Source of the DNA: JALORV01 sp035498175
GTDB taxonomy: Bacteria > Pseudomonadota > Gammaproteobacteria > Burkholderiales > Burkholderiaceae_F
Length of the DNA stretch: 64,000 nt
NCBI GenBank assembly: GCA_035498175.1
Contig: DATKAJ010000014.1
Coordinates: 1-64,000 of the forward strand
Direction of reading: 5' to 3'
The translations under genes and the position numbers were made by a program. Shown here in pieces: positions 15,111 to 22,555 of this stretch (position 1 is the stretch's first letter; every line of letters begins with the position of its first letter). The notes under the pieces were generated by a model. The model had not been told where the DNA came from. It ran no database searches and saw only the letters and a program-made list of their open reading frames with translations.

Positions 15111-16944
15111 GCAATTGTGCGTAGATCCTCTCCGCCAGCTTACGCGAAACACCGTCGACGGTTGCGATGTCGTCGATCGACGCCGCGGCCAGTCCGCGCA
15201 TGCCACCAAAGCGCGCCAGCAGGCGCTGCCTGCGCGTGGGGCCGATGCCTTCCATCGCCTCGAGCTGCGAGGTCTTCCGAGCCTTCGAGCGGCGCGCGCG
15301 CATGCCGGTGATCGCGAAGCGATGCGCCTCGTCGCGGATCTGCGCCACCAGCATCAGCGCCTGCGATTCGCGCCCGAGCACCAGCGGCGGCCGATCGTCC
15401 GCGTACACCAGTTCCTCGAGGCCGACCTTGCGCTCCTCGCCCTTCGCAACGCCGACCAGCACGCCGGAATCGAGTCCGAGCTCCTCGAACACCTGGCGCG
15501 CGACCATCACCTGCCCCTTGCCGCCGTCGATCAGCACGAGTTGCGGCAGGGCTGCTTCGCCGCGAGCCACCGGCGCAAAGCGGCGTGACAGCACCTGGCG
15601 CATGGCGGCGTAATCGTCCCCGGGCTCGATACCCTCTATGTTGAAGCGGCGATATTCCGAAGGCCGCAACTGATGATTCGAATAGACCACGCACGACGCC
15701 TGCGTCGCCTCGCCGGCGGTGTGGCTGATGTCGAAGCACTCGATGCGCAGCGTGTCGGCTTCGGCGTCACCGACGTCGAGGCCGAGCGCCTCGATCAGCG
15801 CGCGGGTGCGCGCCATCTGCGAGCCCTCTTCTGCCAGACGACGCGCGAGGGCAAGGCGCGCGTTGGCTTCGGCCATTTCTAGCCAGCGGCGCCGGCTCTC
15901 CTGCGGATGCCGCACGATCTGCACGCGGCGCCCGCTCGCCCCGGAGAGAAACTGGCCAACCTCCTCTGCATCGATGTCGGCGTTGACCACTACGGTCGGC
16001 GGGCAGGGCTGCGCAGTGTAGTGCTGCGAGATGAAGGCTTCGAGGATCTCCGCAGGATCGGAGGCCTCGCCGCCGGCGCGCGAGGGAAACAACGGCTTGT
16101 CGCCGAGATGGCGGCCACCACGGATCATCGCCAGGTTGACGCAGGCGTGCCCGCCTTCAGTTACGACCGCGAGCACGTCAGCGTCCGCCTCCGACCCCGT
16201 CGTTTCCATCGCCTGCTGGTGCAGCACGCGCGAAAGCGCGCCGAGCTGGTCGCGCACCGCGGCCGCTTCCTCAAATTTGAGCTCGGCCGCGAGCTGCTGC
16301 ATCCGCCCTTCGAGCTCGCGCATCACGTCGTCGCTCTCCCCACGAAGGAAGCGCACCGAGCGATCGACGTCCTGCGCGTAGGCCGGCGCCGCGATCAGGC
16401 CCACGCACGGCGCTGTGCACCGGTGGATCTGATGCAGCAGGCATGGACGCGAACGGTTGGCGAACACCGTGTCTTCGCAGGTTCGCAGCCGGAATACCTT
16501 CTGCAGCAGCTGGATGCTGTCCTTGACCGCCCAGGCATTCGGATAGGGGCCGAAGTACTGGCCGCGCTTGTCCACCACGCCGCGGTAGTACGCCACCCGC
16601 GGGAACTCGTGCGGCGTGAACTTCAGGTACGGGTACGACTTGTCGTCGCGGAAGACGATGTTGTAGCGCGGCGCCAGCGACTTGATCAGGTTGCTCTCGA
16701 GCAGCAGCGCCTCGGCCTCGGACCGCGTCGCAGTCGTCTCGATCCGCGCGACCCGTGCCAGCATGTGCGCGATGCGCGGACCGACGTCCTTGTTGAAATA
16801 CGACGCGACGCGCTTCTTCAGGTCGCGCGCCTTGCCGACGTACAGCGCTGCGCCAGTGGCGTCGAGCATCCGGTAGACGCCCGGCAGGTGCGGCAGCCCG
16901 TCGATGACGCGGCGCGGCTCGAATTCGGATGGAGCGTCGGACAT
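15091..16944 (-). CDS. uvrC: Excinuclease ABC subunit C
   Basis: 617 aa (E. coli 610). UvrC makes both incisions in nucleotide excision repair. The GIY-YIG domain is at the N-terminus (LPHLPGVYRML, ALYVGKARDLKKRV), followed by the Cys-rich CLLHQIHRCTAPCVG, a UVR motif near 210-245, the RNase-H-like endonuclease domain with LVLIDGGKGQ, and C-terminal helix-hairpin-helix repeats (MEGIGPTRRQRLL). The start at 16944 (MSDAPSE) gives the usual length; an ATG at 16974 would add ten residues. Confidence 0.96.
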   Translation of the reverse strand: MSDAPSEFEPRRVIDGLPHLPGVYRMLDATGAALYVGKARDLKKRVASYFNKDVGPRIAHMLARVARIETTATRSEAEALLLESNLIKSLAPRYNIVFRDDKSYPYLKFTPHEFPRVAYYRGVVDKRGQYFGPYPNAWAVKDSIQLLQKVFRLRTCEDTVFANRSRPCLLHQIHRCTAPCVGLIAAPAYAQDVDRSVRFLRGESDDVMRELEGRMQQLAAELKFEEAAAVRDQLGALSRVLHQQAMETTGSEADADVLAVVTEGGHACVNLAMIRGGRHLGDKPLFPSRAGGEASDPAEILEAFISQHYTAQPCPPTVVVNADIDAEEVGQFLSGASGRRVQIVRHPQESRRRWLEMAEANARLALARRLAEEGSQMARTRALIEALGLDVGDAEADTLRIECFDISHTAGEATQASCVVYSNHQLRPSEYRRFNIEGIEPGDDYAAMRQVLSRRFAPVARGEAALPQLVLIDGGKGQVMVARQVFEELGLDSGVLVGVAKGEERKVGLEELVYADDRPPLVLGRESQALMLVAQIRDEAHRFAITGMRARRSKARKTSQLEAMEGIGPTRRQRLLARFGGMRGLAAASIDDIATVDGVSRKLAERIYAQLHGQPTE

Positions 16945-16965
16945 GATCGTCAGTTCGGCACGGCC

Positions 16966-16971
16966 TATAAT
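16966..16971 (+). promoter_or_regulatory. Candidate -10 element for efp
   Basis: A perfect TATAAT lies in the uvrC/efp divergent region, 181 bp before the efp start. No good -35 hexamer is present at 16-18 bp spacing (best is a poor TGATCG), so the call is tentative. It implies an efp leader of roughly 175 bases. Confidence 0.35.
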
Positions 16972-17151
16972 CATTGGTTTTGCGCTGGGCTGCGCCCGAC
17001 GTGGCGGGGCGAGCCCATGCAGGTACCGCGCCGGGCCCCGCAGTGTAGGACGCCGCGCTAGGCGGGCCGTCCGCTGCGCAGGCGACCCTCGGCAGCCAGG
17101 CCGCGGGTCACACGGCCGCGCACCTTCAAATGACATTACGACGAGACACTG

Positions 17152-17718
17152 ATGGCCAAGATCCTCGCGACTGAAATCCGCGCCGGCAACCTGCTGGAGT
17201 TCGACAAGCGCGTGTGGCGCGTCCTGAAGAGCTATCACGTGCATGTGGGCGGGCGGGGCGGCGCCTACATGCAGATCGAGATCAAGGACATCGAAAGCGG
17301 CCAGAAGCGCAACGAGCGGCTATCCACCGATGAAAAGATCGAGCGCCCCTTCATCGACCGCCGCACGATGACCTACTCCTACCACGACGGCAGCAACTGG
17401 GTTTTCATGGACAACGAGACCTACGAGCAGCTGTCGCTGGGCGAAGATTTTCTCGAGGGCCAGACCGGTTTCCTGATGCCGAACATGGAGGTCGAGATCA
17501 ACTTCCACAACGGCAGGGCAATCGGCATCCAGTTGCCGACGACCGTCGTGCTCGAGGTCGTCGAGACCGAGCCCGGCATCAAGAACGCGACCGCGACGAC
17601 GTCGTTCAAGCCGGCGAGGCTCGAGACGGGGATCTCGGTGCAGGTGCCGCCATTCGTGAACACCGGCGAGAAGATCCGCGTCAACACCGACGACGGCTCC
17701 TACGTCGAACGCGCCTAG
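17152..17718 (+). CDS. efp: Elongation factor P, atypical loop
   Basis: 188 aa, full length. EF-P relieves ribosome stalling at proline runs. The three beta domains are recognisable; the C-terminal SYKPA-like SFKPARLETG and VPPFVNTGEKI are conserved, and the end is DGSYVERA. The tip of the domain I loop reads GGRGGAY: Arg35 stands where E. coli has modified Lys34, and the preceding Pro is Gly33. Overall the protein looks more like the alphaproteobacterial branch (GGAYMQ) than the EarP-dependent EF-P usual in betaproteobacteria. No EarP or EpmA gene is in the window. Confidence 0.93.
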   Translation: MAKILATEIRAGNLLEFDKRVWRVLKSYHVHVGGRGGAYMQIEIKDIESGQKRNERLSTDEKIERPFIDRRTMTYSYHDGSNWVFMDNETYEQLSLGEDFLEGQTGFLMPNMEVEINFHNGRAIGIQLPTTVVLEVVETEPGIKNATATTSFKPARLETGISVQVPPFVNTGEKIRVNTDDGSYVERA

Positions 17719-17734
17719 ACGCTCCGCGAAAGGT

Positions 17735-18244
17735 TCAGCGGCCGCCGCCCTTCTTCGGGTTCCAGTTGCCCTGCGCCTCGCGGACCTGATCGCGCAGGTG
17801 CTGCCGCTCCTCCGGTGTCAGCCGACGCTGCCCGCCCTCGGCCGCGCGCTGGTCGCGCTGCTGCAGGAAGCGCTGGCGCATCGCCTCCCGCTCCTGGGGC
17901 GACATCTGCTGCAACATCTGGTGCCGCTCCTCGCTCGGCACGCGGCGCATCATCAGCTCACGCTGCTCCGGTGACAACGTCTGCCACATCTCGCGCTTCT
18001 GATCGGGACGCAGGGCTTGCCAGGCGCGCTGCCGCTCCTCCGGCGTGCGCGCGGAGCGGAAGGCTTCGCGCTGCTCGGGCGACATCTGCTGCCAGAGCTG
18101 CTGTCGCTGCTCGGGCGTGAGGCGCGCCCCCCCGGGCTGCGCCGGTGGCTGCCCGAACGCCAGCCCGGCGCAAAGCAGCCCCGCGAGCGCCGACCACGAG
18201 CGCCGGCGGCGAATTGCAGAAAGAATCCGGACCATGAGCCGCAT
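17735..18244 (-). CDS. Exported 12-residue-repeat protein (DUF3106-like)
   Basis: 169 aa with a basic N-terminus and a hydrophobic signal segment (about 16-31). The mature chain is seven consecutive 12-residue units at 42-125 (pattern LTPEQRQQLWQQ, MSPEQREAFRSA and so on) plus an eighth at 142-153. Consensus is x-[ST]-P-E-[QE]-R-x-x-[LMA]-[WR]-x-x. This is the DUF3106 type; function unknown, probably a rigid helical periplasmic protein. It ends 16 bp from the convergent efp. Confidence 0.8.
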   Translation of the reverse strand: MRLMVRILSAIRRRRSWSALAGLLCAGLAFGQPPAQPGGARLTPEQRQQLWQQMSPEQREAFRSARTPEERQRAWQALRPDQKREMWQTLSPEQRELMMRRVPSEERHQMLQQMSPQEREAMRQRFLQQRDQRAAEGGQRRLTPEERQHLRDQVREAQGNWNPKKGGGR

Positions 18245-18387
18245 CGTAGGCGGTCCCGCTGGGACGTTGCCCTATTCTCGGCTCTGCATCGCGCTGCCCG
18301 CGGTAAAGTCTGTAACAGAATGTGAAGCGCCGCGGTCCCGGTGCGACGCCGGGCCGTACGATGCGCGCGGCAAAACCTCATCCTGTC

Positions 18388-19113
18388 ATGACGCGACACT
18401 CACCCCCAAAGGTCCTGGTGGTCGACGACGATCAGCGGCTGCGTGACCTGCTGCGCCGCTACCTCGGCGACAACGGCTTCAATGTGTACGTGGCGGAAAA
18501 CGCCCAGGCGATGAATCGCGTGTGGTTGCGCGAGCGCTTCGATGTGCTCGTGCTCGACCTGATGATGCCCGGCGAGGACGGGCTGTCGATTCTGCGACGC
18601 CTGCGCGGCGGAAACGACCGCACGCCGATCGTCATGCTCACTGCGAAAGGCGAGGACGTCGACCGCATCATCGGGCTCGAGATGGGTGCGGATGACTATC
18701 TGCCGAAGCCGTTCAACCCGCGCGAGCTGCTGGCGCGCATCAACGCGGTCCTGCGCCGACGCGCCGCTGAGGAGGCGCCGGGCGCTCCGGGCAGTGACAC
18801 CGAACCCGTCGCGTTCGGCGAATTCGTGCTCGACCTCGTGACCCGCACGCTGTCGAAGGCCGGCGAACCGGTCGCGCTGACGACCGGCGAGTTCGCGGTA
18901 CTGAAGGCCTTCGCACGCCACCCGCGCGTGCCGCTTTCGCGCGAGAAGCTGATGGAGATGGCACGCGGTCGAGAATACGAGGCCTTTGACCGGTCGCTCG
19001 ACGTGCAGATCTCGCGGCTGCGCAAGTTGATCGAGCCCGACCCCGCGAAGCCCCGCTACATCCAGACCGTCTGGGGACTCGGCTACGTCTTCATTCCAGA
19101 GGGCCAGTCGTGA
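18388..19113 (+). CDS. ompR: OmpR-family response regulator
   Basis: 241 aa. Receiver domain with acidic pocket VVDDDQRL, phosphoacceptor Asp57 in VLDLMMPGEDG, and the conserved Lys in LPKPFNP; C-terminal winged helix with QISRLRKLIEPDP and TVWGLGYVF. The kinase gene follows, and together they match OmpR/EnvZ. The ATG at 18388 gives the usual length; an in-frame ATG at 18361 is possible. Expected to control porin or envelope genes. Confidence 0.92.
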   Translation: MTRHSPPKVLVVDDDQRLRDLLRRYLGDNGFNVYVAENAQAMNRVWLRERFDVLVLDLMMPGEDGLSILRRLRGGNDRTPIVMLTAKGEDVDRIIGLEMGADDYLPKPFNPRELLARINAVLRRRAAEEAPGAPGSDTEPVAFGEFVLDLVTRTLSKAGEPVALTTGEFAVLKAFARHPRVPLSREKLMEMARGREYEAFDRSLDVQISRLRKLIEPDPAKPRYIQTVWGLGYVFIPEGQS

Positions 19114-19132
19114 TTTGCCCCGCGTGCGGACG

Positions 19133-20467
19133 ATGACGCTGCGCTCGCCGCCACTCTTCTGGCGGACACTGCTGCTGGTACTGCTGCTGATCGTGCTCAG
19201 CATGGCGGCGTGGCTGCAGAGCTTCCGCGTGTTCGAGCGCGCGCCGCGCGCCGCGACGATCGCGCAGCAGATCGTGTCGATCGCCCAGCTGACTCGTGCA
19301 GCACTCGTCTATGCGGACCCGTACATACGGCGCGATCTGCTCGCCGAACTGGCGCGCAACGAAGGCATCCAGATCGCCCCGCTCGAGGCGGGTGACGTCG
19401 TGCGCCCGCTGCCTGAGCGGTCGCTGCTGGCGCTGTCCGCGCCGCTCATCATCGAGCGGCTGGGACCGGGCACTCAGGTCGTGTCGCAGGTCAACGGCGT
19501 CGACGGCGTGTGGGTGAGCCTTGCGATCGATGAGGACCGCTACTGGCTCTACATCGAGCGCGATCCCGTTGCGCGGTCGATCGGCACGCAATGGATCGGC
19601 TGGGCCGCGGTGGCGCTGCTGCTGTCGGTGCTCGGCGCGATCCTGATCACCCGTGTGATCAACCGCCCGCTGGCGCAACTTTCGGCGGCCGCCGAGTCGC
19701 TGGGCCGGGGACGAATTCCGGCGGCGCTTCCCGCCACCGGGCCTGCGGAAATCCGCACGGTCAATGAGAGCTTCAACCGCATGGTCACCGACCTCGGCAA
19801 GCTCGAGGAAGACCGCGCCGTCCTGCTGGCCGGGATTTCGCACGACCTGCGCACGCCGCTCACCCGCCTGCGACTCGAACTCGAGATGGCCACCCTGCCC
19901 ACCGACACACGCGCAGCGATGATCGCGGACCTCGAGCAGATGGACGCCATCGTGCGGCAGTTCCTCGACTATGCACGCCGGGCGCCGCAGCAGCCGGCAG
20001 AACCGATCGAGCTCGCGCCACTGGTCGAAGGCGCGGTCGCACGCGCGCGCCTTGACCTTCAGCCGAATAGCGCGATCAATCTGCTGATCGCACGCGGCGT
20101 CCAGATCCGGGGCTATCGCACCGAGCTCGACCGCGCACTCGACAACCTGCTGGTCAACGCTGCGAAGTACGGGCGCGATCCCGCCGATGGCCGCCTCGAA
20201 CTGACGGTCTCGGTAGCATCGGATGGACAGGATGCGGTGATCGCGGTCGCGGATCGCGGCCCCGGAGTCCCGGCCGAGCAGATCGACCGCCTGCTGCGCC
20301 CGTTCGAGCGCGGCGACAGCGCCCGCAGCGGGAGCGGCGGCGCCGGCCTGGGTCTGCCGATCGTGCAGCGAATTGCACGTCTGCACGGCGGATCTTTGCG
20401 CCTGCTGGCCAACTCTCCACATGGATTGCGTGCGGAACTCACGCTGCCCCTCGAACGCGACGCATGA
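19133..20467 (+). CDS. envZ: EnvZ-like sensor histidine kinase
   Basis: 444 aa. TM1 near residues 10-32, a periplasmic sensor of about 130 residues, TM2 near 160-180, HAMP, then the DHp domain with His237 in GISHDLRTPLTRL, and an ATPase domain with N-box DNLLVNAAKYG, DRGPGVP and GGAGLGLPIV. The H-box matches EnvZ closely. A TTG at 19115 could add six residues. The stop overlaps the next gene by ATGA. Confidence 0.92.
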   Translation: MTLRSPPLFWRTLLLVLLLIVLSMAAWLQSFRVFERAPRAATIAQQIVSIAQLTRAALVYADPYIRRDLLAELARNEGIQIAPLEAGDVVRPLPERSLLALSAPLIIERLGPGTQVVSQVNGVDGVWVSLAIDEDRYWLYIERDPVARSIGTQWIGWAAVALLLSVLGAILITRVINRPLAQLSAAAESLGRGRIPAALPATGPAEIRTVNESFNRMVTDLGKLEEDRAVLLAGISHDLRTPLTRLRLELEMATLPTDTRAAMIADLEQMDAIVRQFLDYARRAPQQPAEPIELAPLVEGAVARARLDLQPNSAINLLIARGVQIRGYRTELDRALDNLLVNAAKYGRDPADGRLELTVSVASDGQDAVIAVADRGPGVPAEQIDRLLRPFERGDSARSGSGGAGLGLPIVQRIARLHGGSLRLLANSPHGLRAELTLPLERDA

Positions 20468-21231
20468 TCCTCAGGCCCCTGTCTCGACGCCATGCGCTGA
20501 TCGCTCTGATCGGCCTTGCCGCGCTTCCGGCGCTGGACACGAAGGCGCAGGCCGTCCGCGTCGAGGGCGGCACGCCGCTGCGTCTGCCGCTCGGTGCGGT
20601 CGATGACCTCGGCATCGTGCTGCCCGCCGAGATCGAGGAAGAGCCGGTCGATCTCGCCGTACTCAGCCTCGGCGCGGTCGGCGTTCCGAGCGGCCGACTG
20701 ACTGGCGTCGACGCGCTGGTGCTCGAGGGCGCGCCCTACGTGCCCGGGATCGCGCCGGGCCGCTACCCGCTGCAACTCGTCATCGCGACGCTGCCCGATG
20801 GCGAGGAACGCGTCGCCTTCGCGCAGATCAAGTTCGCCGATCGACCCGCCAAGACCTGGGTCAACGCACTCATCGAGGGCGAGGATCCCGAGTTGCCCGA
20901 CGGCGAGATCTCGGTGTTCGAGGTCGAATCAGGTTTTGCCGCGCTGTTCGACGCCTCGGCGCTGGCGCTCTGGCGCCGCGCGCTCTCGGAAGACGCCAGT
21001 CTGGTGGCACAGCTCGAACGTGTGTTGCAGGATAACCGGCGCCGCACCTGGACCTGGGCGCGCGTGCGCGCAGGCAGCGGCGATGGCGTGCTGTTCACCT
21101 CGGGCTTTGGCGAGGGCGAGTACGGCGCCTACTGGGGCCAGGCAGCGGACGGCGAAGTGGTCTCGCTGGTGCTCGACCTCGACCTGCTCGACTGGGAAGG
21201 CCTGCCCGAAGAGGCGCCGGTCACGACCTGA
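20464..21231 (+). CDS. DUF4241-like exported protein
   Basis: 255 aa. N-terminus MILRPLSRRHALIALIGLAALPAL looks like a Tat-type or Sec signal (here two Arg before the hydrophobic stretch). The body fits the DUF4241 pattern: a phase with YPLQLVIATL, KFADRPAKTWVNALI, then VESGFAALFD and DGVLFTSGFGEGEYGAYWG. Function of the family is unknown. ATG overlaps the envZ-like stop, so it is translated with the two-component genes, which is unusual for this family. Confidence 0.7.
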   Translation: MILRPLSRRHALIALIGLAALPALDTKAQAVRVEGGTPLRLPLGAVDDLGIVLPAEIEEEPVDLAVLSLGAVGVPSGRLTGVDALVLEGAPYVPGIAPGRYPLQLVIATLPDGEERVAFAQIKFADRPAKTWVNALIEGEDPELPDGEISVFEVESGFAALFDASALALWRRALSEDASLVAQLERVLQDNRRRTWTWARVRAGSGDGVLFTSGFGEGEYGAYWGQAADGEVVSLVLDLDLLDWEGLPEEAPVTT

Positions 21232-21241
21232 GGCGAAGGTC

Positions 21242-21727
21242 TCAGGCGGAGCGGGCCAGCAGCACGACCGCGTGCGCAGCGATGCCTTCGCCGCGCCCGA
21301 GCGCGCCGAGCTTCTCCGCGGTCTTGCCCTTGATGCTGACCGCCGTGCGATCGGCGCCGGCGCACTCTGCCACCACCAAACGCATTGCATCGACGTGCGG
21401 CGCAATCTTCGGGCGCTCGGCGATCACCGTCGCATCGATGTTCTCGATGCACCATCCCGCTTCGCGGGCACGCGAGGCGGCCGCCCGCAGCAGTGCGCGG
21501 CTGTCCGCATCGCGATGGCGCTCATCGTCGTCTGGAAACATCGCGCCGATGTCGCCGAGGCCGGCGGCGCCGAGGATCGCGTCGGTGATCGCGTGCAGCA
21601 GCACGTCCGCGTCGGAATGCCCCAGCAGCCCGCGCTCGTGCGGGATCTCGATGCCGCCGATTACCAGTCGCCGCCCGGGCACCAGTGCGTGCACGTCGAA
21701 CCCCTGGCCGATGCGGAAGCTCGTCAC
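21242..21727 (-). CDS. ispF: 2-C-methyl-D-erythritol 2,4-cyclodiphosphate synthase
   Basis: 161 aa, usual length. Makes the cyclic diphosphate intermediate of the MEP isoprenoid pathway. Zinc ligands Asp11 and His13 in GFDVHAL, plus the His of LGHSDADVLLHAI; the C-terminal KGKTAEKLGALGRGEGI is typical. Its ATG overlaps the ispD stop (ATGA), giving an ispD-ispF operon. Confidence 0.97.
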   Translation of the reverse strand: MTSFRIGQGFDVHALVPGRRLVIGGIEIPHERGLLGHSDADVLLHAITDAILGAAGLGDIGAMFPDDDERHRDADSRALLRAAASRAREAGWCIENIDATVIAERPKIAPHVDAMRLVVAECAGADRTAVSIKGKTAEKLGALGRGEGIAAHAVVLLARSA

Positions 21728-22425
21728 GAAAGACGCCCCTGCTCTGCCAGAATCGCCCGCGCCAGCACCAGGTCCTCAGCAGTCGTGACCTTCAGGTTGC
21801 CGCCGCTGCCGAGGACGAGCTTCGGCGCGTGGCCGGTGCGCTCCATCGCGCTCGCCTCGTCGGTGATCTCCTCCAGCGGACCCTGGCCCAGGGCCGCGCG
21901 CAGCGACGCCGCGCGGAACAGCTGCGGGGTCTGCGCACACCACAGCCCGGTGCGATCGAGCGTGAAGCCGACCCGCCCGTCCTCGCCACGCTTCAGCGTG
22001 TCGGACAGCGGGATCGCCAGCAGGCCGCCGGCATCTTCGTGTCCCGCCTCGTCGATCAACCGGCCGAGTGCGTCCGCGCCGAGGCACGGCCGCGCGGCAT
22101 CGTGTACCAGCACGCGGTCATCGTCCGCGGTGCGGCCCGCGATCGCGATCAGGCCGTTGCGGACGCTTTCGGCCCGATTCGCGCCGCCAACCGGCAGGAA
22201 CTCGACTCGTTCGTCGTCCACCTCGAGCTGCTGCCACCGCGTATCGGACGGCGCAACGACGATGAAGATCGCGTCGATGCGGGCCTCGGCCAGCAGTGCC
22301 TCGATCGAGTGCTCGAGCATCGTGCGTTCACCGAGCCTCAAGTACTGCTTCGGCACGTCGCCTGCCACGCGCGATCCGACCCCGGCCGCGGGGATCAGGG
22401 CGATGTAGCGCAGAGGTCGGGGCAC
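21724..22425 (-). CDS. ispD: 2-C-methyl-D-erythritol 4-phosphate cytidylyltransferase
   Basis: 233 aa. Transfers CMP to methylerythritol phosphate in the MEP pathway. Nucleotide-binding start IALIPAAGVGSRVAGDVPKQYL, then VLVHDAARPCL and the C-terminal KVTTAEDLVLA. No ATG precedes the conserved start; the GTG at 22425 gives the expected N-terminus. Shares the divergent region with mfd. Confidence 0.95.
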   Translation of the reverse strand: MPRPLRYIALIPAAGVGSRVAGDVPKQYLRLGERTMLEHSIEALLAEARIDAIFIVVAPSDTRWQQLEVDDERVEFLPVGGANRAESVRNGLIAIAGRTADDDRVLVHDAARPCLGADALGRLIDEAGHEDAGGLLAIPLSDTLKRGEDGRVGFTLDRTGLWCAQTPQLFRAASLRAALGQGPLEEITDEASAMERTGHAPKLVLGSGGNLKVTTAEDLVLARAILAEQGRLS

Positions 22426-22483
22426 GAGTCGGGTTCGCGGCTGGAAATCGAGGAGAGAGCGGAGGGCACCACTTGGCGCTTCG

Positions 22484-22489
22484 TATAAT
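22484..22489 (+). promoter_or_regulatory. Candidate -10 element upstream of mfd
   Basis: A perfect TATAAT pointing to mfd lies 72 bp before its GTG and 14 bp before a terminator-like hairpin. No recognisable -35 at 16-18 bp. Transcription from here would start near 22496. Confidence 0.4.
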
Positions 22490-22502
22490 AACGACCGCGT
22501 TC

Positions 22503-22550
22503 GGCAGCCCTTGAGTCCTCTTCGAGGCTCCCGGGTTGCCGAACTTTTTT
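22503..22550 (+). terminator. Terminator-like hairpin with T7 run in the mfd leader
   Basis: GGCAGCCC (22503-22510) pairs with GGGTTGCC (22534-22541), with one G-U pair, and an inner CCTC/GAGG stem caps it. Seven T follow at 22544-22550. This is a good intrinsic terminator by shape. There is no plus-strand gene upstream for it to end, and the mfd start is only six bases after the T run, so it may be an attenuator of mfd or the end of a short RNA. Confidence 0.6.
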
Positions 22551-22555
22551 TGGCC

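Noticed and set aside
16945..17151. Riboswitch or leader peptide before efp
   Set aside because: GC-rich stems can be drawn, but none matches a riboswitch core and no leader frame with a ribosome site is seen.
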